A stretch of 8,432 bases of DNA from Lentisphaerota bacterium (GTDB lineage: Bacteria > Verrucomicrobiota > Kiritimatiellia > RFP12 > JAAYLN01), in contig JAAYZJ010000011.1 in assembly GCA_012514915.1 (NCBI GenBank), forward strand, positions 1 through 8,432, written 5' to 3'. This document shows, piece by piece, positions 1 through 5,801 of the stretch. The notes beneath the pieces were generated by a model. That model ran no database searches. It was not told the DNA's origin and was given only the letters and a program-made list of their open reading frames with translations. Made by a program: the position numbers and the translations under genes. The first letter of the stretch is position 1; each line of letters starts with the position of its first letter.

Positions 1-957
1 AACCGCCGAGACGACGCGCGGATCACTCCGGCCCACCTGGGCATAGATCAGCGACAACAGCCCGGAATAGGTGATGCTGCCGAAGGAGCGCAGATAGGGG
101 CGCCCCGCCGCATTGGTCGCCACGCCCGCCTTGTTGGGGTCGGCGGGCTTGTACATGAATCCGCCGGCATCCTCGGCGTTGGCCGTGTTGGTGTCGAGCT
201 GCATTTTGCTGACAAATGCCAGTGCCGCATTCCAGTCGACATCGACACGCGCTTCGCCGGACGGACGAGACTCCTCGACATCCTGCGTCACCCGCATCGC
301 CGACAGGGCCCAGGCGGTGTTGTTGAGGTCGGCATAGGGCTGGCCGCTCTTCTTCTCATACCCGAAGCCGCCGCGGTATTCGTCATCACCCAGCAACTGG
401 GTCTCGGCCACGTATTGGCGGGCGAGCTGGATCAGCCGCACATAGTCGGGATGGCCCAGCGCATGCAGGGCCGTCATGCAGATCGCCGTGTTGTAGGTTC
501 CCAGCGCACCGCCGCGCCGCCCCGGAACGGCCACGTAGATCCCGCCGTCGGGCTGGGCGCATCCGGCGACATACGCGGCCGCGCGGCTGATCGCTTCCCG
601 GTCGGCGGCGTTGTCCCGCGCGGCGATGGCCAGCGCCCAGAGCGGCAGCGCACTCAGTGCCGGAAACTCGGCATTCGACCAGACACCGTTGGTCTGCTGC
701 TGCGCCATCAGATAGTCGAGTCCGCGGGACAGGCTCTCATGCGCCTGCGCTTCGATCGTGGCGGCGGGGGCGTTCCCGCCAACCGTACTCGTGGCGGCGT
801 CCGTCGCTGCAGGCGCCGCGGCGGCCGCCGCGTCCGGACGGGGCGGTGCCGGTTCCGCGGCTGCATCGCCGCGACGGCACCCGGCCGCCACCAGCAGCGC
901 CAAGCCGATCCCTGCGTGCCAATAGATGCGTCTTTTGCGGGTCATGGTGGTTGTCAT
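1..957 (-). CDS. Lipoprotein with prenyltransferase/squalene-cyclase-type repeats (C-terminus off window)
   Basis: Open frame of 319 codons from ATG at 957 to base 1 with no stop, so the C-terminus lies outside the window. The N-terminus is a lipoprotein signal: basic MTRKRR, a hydrophobic stretch, then LLVAAGC with Cys27 as the likely lipidated residue, followed by an Ala/Pro-rich linker to about residue 65. The rest looks like repeated alpha-hairpins of the prenyltransferase/squalene-oxidase (alpha/alpha-toroid) fold, with QW-like pieces: QQQTNGVW near 86-93, QPDGG at 135-139, RGGFGY at 195-200 and AGGFMY near 264-269. The position matching the DxDD acid motif of squalene-hopene cyclases reads DLNNTA (210-215), so cyclase activity is unlikely. 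Small proteins of this kind are common in Planctomycetota and relatives and have no established function. ATG 957 is chosen over ATG 945 because AAGGA (966-970) is 8 nt upstream of it. It follows the sulfatase by 68 bp with no clear terminator, so it may be the last gene of that transcript. An envelope-attached structural or binding role is inference. Confidence 0.85.
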   Translation of the reverse strand, partial: MTTTMTRKRRIYWHAGIGLALLVAAGCRRGDAAAEPAPPRPDAAAAAAPAATDAATSTVGGNAPAATIEAQAHESLSRGLDYLMAQQQTNGVWSNAEFPALSALPLWALAIAARDNAADREAISRAAAYVAGCAQPDGGIYVAVPGRRGGALGTYNTAICMTALHALGHPDYVRLIQLARQYVAETQLLGDDEYRGGFGYEKKSGQPYADLNNTAWALSAMRVTQDVEESRPSGEARVDVDWNAALAFVSKMQLDTNTANAEDAGGFMYKPADPNKAGVATNAAGRPYLRSFGSITYSGLLSLIYAQVGRSDPRVVSAV

Positions 958-965
958 GCGTCACA

Positions 966-970
966 TCCTT
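966..970 (-). promoter_or_regulatory. Ribosome binding site AAGGA for the repeat lipoprotein
   Basis: AAGGA on the minus strand, 8 nt before ATG 957. It favours this start over the in-frame ATG at 945, adding MTTT before MTRKRR. Both choices keep the lipoprotein signal. Confidence 0.6.
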
Positions 971-1025
971 TATTTTCTGTCCTACCCTAATCAAACGAAC
1001 GCCGGCACGAACGGGTTCACGGAGC

Positions 1026-2402
1026 TCACGCGCCGGGCGGCAGCAGGACTTGGGGACGGGGCTGGTCCACCCATCCCGCCGGGCGCTGCCCGCGCCCCTC
1101 CCGCTCCAGATCGCCGAGATCAGCACGCGCCGTGTCGGCCAGCCGCAGCAGGCGCTGGACGACTTCGGGGTGCGCGGCCGAGACCTCCTGCGTTTCGCTG
1201 ATGTCATGGCGCACGTCGTAGAGTTCCAGGACAGCCGGTTTGGCCTTGGCCAGCGAGCCGTCCAACGAAGCAAGCTTGCGCGCCAGCGGCAGGTACAGTT
1301 TCCAGGGACCGGCCCGCACGGCCTGCAGCTGTTCGCGATAGTAGTAGAAAAATCCCTGGTCATCGTAGGGCGACGCGTCCGCCGCGCCGGATAGCCTCGC
1401 TTGCAGATCGTGCCCGTCGATGACGCGGTCAGGCGGCGGTTCCGTTCCGGCCAGACGGGCGAAGGTGGGCAGCAAGTCCATCATGGTGGACAGGGCGTCG
1501 GTGACCTCGCCGGCGGCGACGTGTCCGTTCCAACGCACGATGCACGGAACACGCTGCCCGCCTTCGTCGGTCGAATATCCCCAGCCTCGCAGTGGCGCGT
1601 TGCTCCCCTGGCGGGGCTGCCAGCCGACGGCGCCGTTGTCCGATGTCCAGACCACGAGGGTGTTGTCGTCGATGCCCAGCCGATGCAGCTCATCGAGGAT
1701 CATTCCCGCCGACCAGTCGAGTTCCTCGATGCTGTCGCCATAAGCTCCGTTGGCGGACTTCCCGGCAAAGGCGTCACTGCTGAATGGTCTGTCGGTGCTG
1801 CCTGGCATGGCGTGCGGCAAATAGAGGAAAAACGGTTGATCGCGGTTTGCACGCATGAATCGCAGGGCCTCTTCCGTATAGCGGCGGGTCAACGTGGTGC
1901 GATCGGCCGGTGCCTCGACCACCGTGCGGTCCCGCATCAGCGGCAGCGGCGGCCAGTTTTTCCGGGCATGCCCCGCATCCGGGACCATGTCCTCGCTGTA
2001 GGGGCATCCGAAGAACGAGTCGAACCCGTGATTGACCGGCAGAAACGGCTCCTGGTCGCCCAGATGCCATTTGCCCACGCAACCTGTGGCATAGCCCTGC
2101 TGGCGCAAGACGGTGGCAATGGTTCGCTCGTCGGGGCTCAACCCCTTCTTGTCGGCCGGGAAGAGGACACATTGGTTATTCCCGCTAACATGCATGTTGA
2201 CCCGTCGCGGGTAGCAGCCGGTCATCAGGCTGGCGCGGGAGGGCGTGCAGACCCCACTGCAACTGTAGTGGCTGGTGAACCGGAGCCCTTCCGCTGCCAA
2301 ACGGTCGATGTTGGGCGTACGGTGCATGCGAGAACCATAACAACCCACATCGCCGTATCCCAGGTTGTCCATCAGCATCAAAATGAAATTGGGTGGTCTC
2401 AT
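1026..2402 (-). CDS. Type I (Cys-type) sulfatase, arylsulfatase A/GALNS-like, 458 aa
   Basis: Hydrolyses sulfate esters, probably from a sulfated sugar. The N-terminus enters the alkaline-phosphatase-like fold at once: MDNLGYGD gives metal ligands Asp12 and Asn13 (usually Asp-Asp). The sulfatase signature CTPSRASLMTG at 52-62 has Cys52 as the residue converted to formylglycine and Arg56. GKWHLGD (110-116) supplies Lys111 and His113, LPH gives His197, and SDNG gives metal ligands Asp255 and Asn256. The C-terminal GHDLQARLSG and FFYYYREQLQAVRAG blocks (from about 330) resemble the arylsulfatase A/GALNS group. The block normally reading LRGGKG...EGG is LRGWGYSTDEGG (271-282), so the usual Lys is missing. 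No signal peptide is seen, so a cytoplasmic enzyme is predicted. A Cys-type sulfatase needs a maturation enzyme, and none is in the window. An in-frame GTG at 2441 would add 13 residues inside the upstream gene. ATG 2402 is preferred because GGAG lies 7 nt before it and the homologous region starts there. It begins 4 nt after the upstream stop, which suggests coupling. The stop is TGA. Confidence 0.95.
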   Translation of the reverse strand: MRPPNFILMLMDNLGYGDVGCYGSRMHRTPNIDRLAAEGLRFTSHYSCSGVCTPSRASLMTGCYPRRVNMHVSGNNQCVLFPADKKGLSPDERTIATVLRQQGYATGCVGKWHLGDQEPFLPVNHGFDSFFGCPYSEDMVPDAGHARKNWPPLPLMRDRTVVEAPADRTTLTRRYTEEALRFMRANRDQPFFLYLPHAMPGSTDRPFSSDAFAGKSANGAYGDSIEELDWSAGMILDELHRLGIDDNTLVVWTSDNGAVGWQPRQGSNAPLRGWGYSTDEGGQRVPCIVRWNGHVAAGEVTDALSTMMDLLPTFARLAGTEPPPDRVIDGHDLQARLSGAADASPYDDQGFFYYYREQLQAVRAGPWKLYLPLARKLASLDGSLAKAKPAVLELYDVRHDISETQEVSAAHPEVVQRLLRLADTARADLGDLEREGRGQRPAGWVDQPRPQVLLPPGA

Positions 2403-2409
2403 ATCATCA

Positions 2410-2413
2410 CTCC
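2410..2413 (-). promoter_or_regulatory. Ribosome binding site GGAG deciding the sulfatase start
   Basis: GGAG lies in the last codons of the dehydrogenase-like frame, 7 nt before sulfatase ATG 2402. It supports ATG 2402 over GTG 2441. Because the site sits inside the upstream reading frame, ribosomes finishing that gene would normally pass over it. Confidence 0.6.
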
Positions 2414-2847
2414 GTAGCTCCGACAAATACAGTCGCGTCACTGAACGGTTCCCTCAGGGCGGCATCGGATATGGCACATGCGAAGTCTTCAATCGTCGGC
2501 AGACCGCCGGCCTGGCGCCGGCGCGCGTCGAGGGTTCCCGCGGCCATGCGTTCGAGCAGTCTGGGGGTGATGGTGCCCTCGATCATGTCGCCGCTGACCA
2601 CCACGAAACCGATGCCCCGTGCGCGCAGCTCGCCGACCCGGGCGCGCAGGGCCTGCTCGCCGGCATGCTTGCTCGCGGCCACCGGCTCGTAGGGTCCGGT
2701 CACGGGATGCCGGTCGTGGAAATGGGCGAGATGGCTGGTGACGAAGACGATGCGGCTCCCCTTGCCCATCAGCGGCAAGGCCGCGTTGACCAGTTCAACC
2801 TGCGCCGTCACATTGAGCAACCGGGGATAATCGGCCGGTTTGCACTT

Positions 2848-2850
2848 TTA
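2848..2850 (-). other. Premature TAA codon splitting the SDR-like frame
   Basis: The codon after the GGL of LNASGGL is TAA, followed in frame by K-C-K-P-A-D-Y. It is one substitution away from GAA, CAA or AAA. No frame change occurs around it. Confidence 0.85.
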
Positions 2851-3183
2851 CAGGCCGCCGCTGGCGTTCAGGACGAGGAGGTCCAGCCGGCCGAACCGTT
2901 CGCGGATCGCGTCCATCATGGCGGCACGGTCGTTCGGAAGGGTCAGATCGGCCTGAACCGTCAACACGGCGCGTCCGGCCGCGCGGACGGCGGCGGCCAC
3001 CGTCTCCGCGCGCCCCCCCTTGTTGCGGTAGTTGATGGCGATGTCCACGCCGCGCTGCGCAAGCTGCTGCGCGACGCCCGCGCCCACGCCACGCGAGGCA
3101 CCCGTGACCAAAGCGATTTTCGAGGTGGACATCAGTCTGCCTGTCTCCGGTGGTTCATGGATGGATGCATTCCCGTCCCGATC

Positions 3184-3221
3184 AAAAAAAAGGCCCGGCT
3201 AATCCCCGCGCCTCGGGGGAT
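3184..3221 (-). terminator. Candidate Rho-independent terminator after the DUF4838 gene
   Basis: On the minus strand an ATCCCC/GGGGAT inverted repeat (plus 3216-3221 with 3202-3207, loop of 8) precedes a run of eight T (plus 3184-3191). About 10 nt (TAGCCGGGCC) separate the stem from the T-run, longer than ideal. An alternative fold pairs CCC and GGC with the GCC GGG close to the T-run. It lies 95 nt after the DUF4838 stop and about 50 nt before the SDR start, so it probably separates two transcripts. Confidence 0.5.
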
Positions 3222-3249
3222 AGTTTACCCTGGCATCACATAAACTCAA
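3222..3249 (-). promoter_or_regulatory. Weak sigma70-like promoter candidate upstream of the SDR/sulfatase genes
   Basis: Minus-strand TTGAGT (3249-3244) and TAAACT (3227-3222), each matching 4 of 6 consensus bases, with a 16-nt spacer. Transcription would start inside the terminator-like hairpin, which weakens the call. Chance occurrence is quite possible. Confidence 0.2.
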
Positions 3250-3266
3250 GCGCGAAGCCATCGTTA

Positions 3267-3316
3267 CTCCACCCGCGCGGCCAGTGGAGCATGTGGACCC
3301 GCCCACGGGCGACGGG
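3267..3316 (-). other. GC-rich hairpins directly after the DUF4838 stop codon
   Basis: CTCCAC (3267-3272) and GTGGAG (3284-3289) form a 6-bp inverted repeat with an 11-nt loop. CGCCC/GGGCG-type complementarity lies at about 3298-3316, immediately after the TAG. Neither is followed by a T-run. They could protect the 3' end of the message or assist termination. Apart from these, the terminator candidate and the weak promoter, nothing is seen in 3133-3316. Confidence 0.35.
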
Positions 3317-5692
3317 CTACTTCTCCCGGTACAGCACCACGGGACCCAGCAAGCCGCCCGTCCCGACCTCGTTGACGTGGGGACGCGTGCAGATGAGCGT
3401 CAGTTGGCATGCGGTGCCTCCGCCCAGGGCCTCGGTGATGTCGAATGACACGGGGGCGGCGTAGCCGTTGTGCATGTCGCGCACTTCCCCGGCGGGGGTT
3501 GTCCAGGGCACATGGAGCCCGTTGACAAACACTTTCGTGCTGCCGTCGGTGCCGGCGAGCCACAGAAAGACTCGCTTGCCCTTGGGGATCGCCGGAAGCT
3601 TGGGGGCCAGGCGGTAGACCATCGTTCCGTAGTAATTGTGGTAGCCAAGATGAGACCAGGTGTCGACCGTGACATCGGTCTGCGCCCAGGCCTGGTCCTG
3701 GAAACCGGGATTGAACCAACCCTCCGCTTCGGCCGCCGCCTTGGGGTCGGCACAGTAGCGCCACATCTTCAGCGGCTTGGGCGTCAGCAACTGAAAGTCC
3801 TTCTGGATGCGGTTCGCGTCGCGGAAGGCGCGGCCGTGCGGCAGCTCGATCCACTCGTGGCGGTAGGAAAACCGTTCGTAGAAGGCGGCCTGCGGCTGGT
3901 AGCGCTCGCCCAGGTGGTAGCTGACCTGCCACCAGCGGTTGAAATCTTTCTCCAGGTTTCTGAAGCGCCCCTCCGCGAGGTCGTCCATCATCTTCATGAA
4001 GCGCTCGAACTGGACCAGCGACTCGTTGGCCATCGCGACCCGTCGATACTCCAGCGCCGTCCGGCAGGCGGCCAGCGCGGCGTCCATCTGCACCCGGGCC
4101 TCCGCCATGACTTGGGGCGTGAAGCGGCGACGGTAGCTCCAGGCGGCGCCGGCCGAGTCGCCCACGGCATTCCAGGCGGCATCGAAGTGCCGCCAGTAGC
4201 GGCTCATGGGCTCGGCGGCGGCGCCGTAGAAATGCGTCAGGTAGTCGTCGACGATCGCCTCGGGCGGCTGCGCGGCGTTCCAGGCGAGGCGCATGCCGAG
4301 GTAGAGGCCGATCCCGGTGCTCTCGAAGTTGTTCATCGTCTCGGGGAACCAGTAGGGGTATTTCGCCTCGAAGAGGATGGGGAGATCGCGGCTCCAGCGG
4401 CTGATGAAGGGGTTGGGCGCCCAGGTTTCGGAGAGGTTGTAGCCATACCAGTAGAAGCCGAGATGCGGCGAGGCCTTCTGCCAGCCCCGGACCAGGTCGA
4501 GCAGTTGGGTGCCGTTGGCCGCGTTCGTGTCGACCATGGCGTGGATGCGGTTGTAGGTGATCGGCGCGATGTAGGGGATCACGCTCGGGTGGACCGGCTC
4601 GCGCACGGGTGCCCGGGTGTAGTCGACGTAGATCAGGAGGGAGAAGCGCACCTCCGGATAGCGCTCGCCGACCCGTTCCGCGATACGGTTGGCGAGAACG
4701 AGCAGGCGGTCGGTCTTGGAAACCACGCCCAGCGTCTCCTCCATGTCGCCGGCGTCGAATGCCGGGTCCTCCGATTCGTCCCAGCCGGTGCTGTCCGACA
4801 GGGCCAGGCAGTACACGGGCTGGTAGGCCTTGTCCAGCTTCGCCATGATGGCGTCGCCGATGGCCTGGGCGACTTCGGGCTTGGTCCATTTGATCTTGGT
4901 CGGATGCGGCTGGCCTTTGATCACGGCGCGCCAGTCGGGATGGGCCTCGAGCTGTTCCGCCGTGATGTGCTGCTCCAGGTTGTGGGCCGCGACCAGCGGG
5001 AGCCCCCCCTGCCGGTTGCGCCGGTTGAAAGGTTCATTGCCGGAGATGCGGGCGGGCGACTTCCATCCGGTCGCCCCGAAGGTGGCCGGCTGCCAGATGC
5101 CGCGGTAGACGGTCGATGGGGTGGACGAGAGGTCCTGCACCGCCAGCGTGATCGTCTGTTGCGCGGGGATGTGCTCGCCGAGGTCGCCGGGCATGAACCA
5201 GCGACAGCCGAGCTGGTGCAGCACCTCGTAGAGGGCGTAGCTCGCGGCAAGGTTCGATTCGCCGACGAGTCCGATCCCCTGGTCGGAGACCACCAGACGC
5301 CAGCCCTGCCGGAACGGATAGGAGGCGGCGGGCGGCCCGAACCGGGTCTCCGCCAGCGTCCCCACGAGGACCGGCAGGACGCCGTCGGGCAACTCTTCGG
5401 CCCCCGTCTGCCAGGCCACCTTGGCTCCGGACATCCGCTCCAGATAGTGGCACAGGTCGAGTACCGAGTCGCGCAGCACCCGGCGCTGTACCTCGGCCAG
5501 CATCGTCTGGTAGGCGTCCCGGTCCGTCCCCGCGGGCGGGGCCTGGTCGGCCGCCATCAGGCCGTCCGGGACGCAGACCACGACCCGGGCGCGCCCATCC
5601 TGCACGAGGGTGATATCGGCGGCCAGCGCGAAGCCGCCGCACGCCGCCGCCACGGCTACCGCCGCGCCCAAGCTCCGATTCGTTCGCTTCAT
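3317..5692 (-). CDS. Secreted DUF4838-domain protein, putative glycoside hydrolase, 791 aa
   Basis: Probably a periplasmic or secreted carbohydrate-active protein; no reaction is established for the DUF4838 family. A Sec signal peptide is clear: MKRTNR, a hydrophobic Ala-rich stretch and a likely cut after ALA at residue 24. Residues about 25-190 resemble the N-terminal alpha/beta domain of GH20 and alpha-glucuronidase-type enzymes (GWRLVVSD, SYALYEVLHQLGCRWFMPGD). Residues about 225-510 match the DUF4838 TIM-barrel-like part, with LALSDSTGWDESED (297-310), YVDYTRAP (355-362), YWYGYNLSETW (414-424) and YPYWFPETMNNF (445-456). Acidic residues Asp300, Asp305, Glu306 and Glu422 are possible active-site residues (inference). 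Residues 511-640 are mostly helical. Residues 645-791 look like a GH2-type galactose-binding jelly roll (FNPGFQDQAW, VFLWLAGTDGSTKVFVNG). ATG 5692 is preferred to the upstream ATG 5731: AAGGA lies 8 nt before it and the signal peptide starts there. The 109-bp gap after the GH36 stop has no terminator, so co-transcription is likely. The stop is TAG. Confidence 0.88.
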   Translation of the reverse strand: MKRTNRSLGAAVAVAAACGGFALAADITLVQDGRARVVVCVPDGLMAADQAPPAGTDRDAYQTMLAEVQRRVLRDSVLDLCHYLERMSGAKVAWQTGAEELPDGVLPVLVGTLAETRFGPPAASYPFRQGWRLVVSDQGIGLVGESNLAASYALYEVLHQLGCRWFMPGDLGEHIPAQQTITLAVQDLSSTPSTVYRGIWQPATFGATGWKSPARISGNEPFNRRNRQGGLPLVAAHNLEQHITAEQLEAHPDWRAVIKGQPHPTKIKWTKPEVAQAIGDAIMAKLDKAYQPVYCLALSDSTGWDESEDPAFDAGDMEETLGVVSKTDRLLVLANRIAERVGERYPEVRFSLLIYVDYTRAPVREPVHPSVIPYIAPITYNRIHAMVDTNAANGTQLLDLVRGWQKASPHLGFYWYGYNLSETWAPNPFISRWSRDLPILFEAKYPYWFPETMNNFESTGIGLYLGMRLAWNAAQPPEAIVDDYLTHFYGAAAEPMSRYWRHFDAAWNAVGDSAGAAWSYRRRFTPQVMAEARVQMDAALAACRTALEYRRVAMANESLVQFERFMKMMDDLAEGRFRNLEKDFNRWWQVSYHLGERYQPQAAFYERFSYRHEWIELPHGRAFRDANRIQKDFQLLTPKPLKMWRYCADPKAAAEAEGWFNPGFQDQAWAQTDVTVDTWSHLGYHNYYGTMVYRLAPKLPAIPKGKRVFLWLAGTDGSTKVFVNGLHVPWTTPAGEVRDMHNGYAAPVSFDITEALGGGTACQLTLICTRPHVNEVGTGGLLGPVVLYREK

Positions 5693-5700
5693 GTTTCTGT

Positions 5701-5705
5701 TCCTT
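5701..5705 (-). promoter_or_regulatory. Ribosome binding site AAGGA deciding the DUF4838 start
   Basis: AAGGA is 8 nt before ATG 5692. It supports that start over ATG 5731, which would place 13 extra residues including two Cys before the signal peptide. Confidence 0.6.
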
Positions 5706-5801
5706 GAGGCGCCGCATTCAGCGCAGCGCATGCTTGTTCAACCACGCCCGCAAGCCACAATCATGCCAATGCCACCACCCCGTTCAACCGTTGCCCCACG
5801 C

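Larger units (their letters stand above)
2407..3132 (-). pseudogene. SDR-family (short-chain dehydrogenase/reductase-like) gene with in-frame TAA at codon 95
   Basis: Two open stretches in the same frame, 3132-2848 and 2847-2407, together make one SDR-like protein of about 240 residues interrupted only by TAA at 2850-2848. The first half has the Rossmann motif TGASRGVG (10-17), ADLT (61-64) and LNASGG (88-93, the NAG-type block). After the stop the match continues without a shift: ADYPRLLN with Asn107, IVFVTS with Ser133, YEPVAASK with Tyr148 and Lys155, and VVSGDMIEG. Reading frame and spacing are intact, so this is a point nonsense change (or a sequencing error), not an indel. The Tyr is seven residues before the Lys instead of the classical four (YxxxK), and Val151 holds the usual Tyr position. 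The family is probably NAD(P)-dependent, but its substrate is unknown. The start ATG 3132 has GGAG 12 nt upstream and AGG 7 nt upstream. The second half has only TTG 2820 near its beginning, with no convincing ribosome site, so an independent protein is unlikely. The final stop TGA is 4 nt before the sulfatase start. Confidence 0.85.

Noticed and set aside
415..990. Plus-strand frame of 191 codons opposite the lipoprotein gene
   Set aside because: It is the antisense of a frame with a lipobox and conserved repeats; no domain seen.
958..1025. Possible promoter or terminator between the sulfatase and the lipoprotein
   Set aside because: The best -35/-10 pair (TTGATT with TAAAGG) matches the -10 in only 3 of 6 bases, and no stable stem with a T-run is present.
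2403..2441. GTG 2441 as the sulfatase start
   Set aside because: It would overlap the upstream gene by 35 bp, and the added residues are not a signal peptide; ATG 2402 has a well-placed GGAG.
2407..2820. Separate gene starting with TTG 2820
   Set aside because: It begins in the middle of an SDR fold, lacks a convincing ribosome site and continues the upstream frame exactly, so it is the second half of a broken gene.
2848..2850. Programmed read-through or reassigned TAA
   Set aside because: No recoding element, selenocysteine-type or pyrrolysine-type signal applies to TAA, and the context offers no support; a point mutation or error is simpler.
3264..4889. A 541-codon minus-strand frame inside the DUF4838 gene
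   Set aside because: It is a shifted frame rich in Arg, Pro and Gly with no motifs; the other frame matches a known family along its length.
3470..5707. A 745-codon plus-strand open frame opposite the DUF4838 gene
   Set aside because: It is a mirror frame of high-GC coding sequence; its product is low in recognisable motifs, while the minus strand has clear family motifs and a signal peptide.
5736..5789. Direct repeat GTTCAACC (5736-5743 and 5782-5789) in the gap before the DUF4838 gene
   Set aside because: Only two 8-bp copies with no symmetry or regulator nearby; chance is likely.
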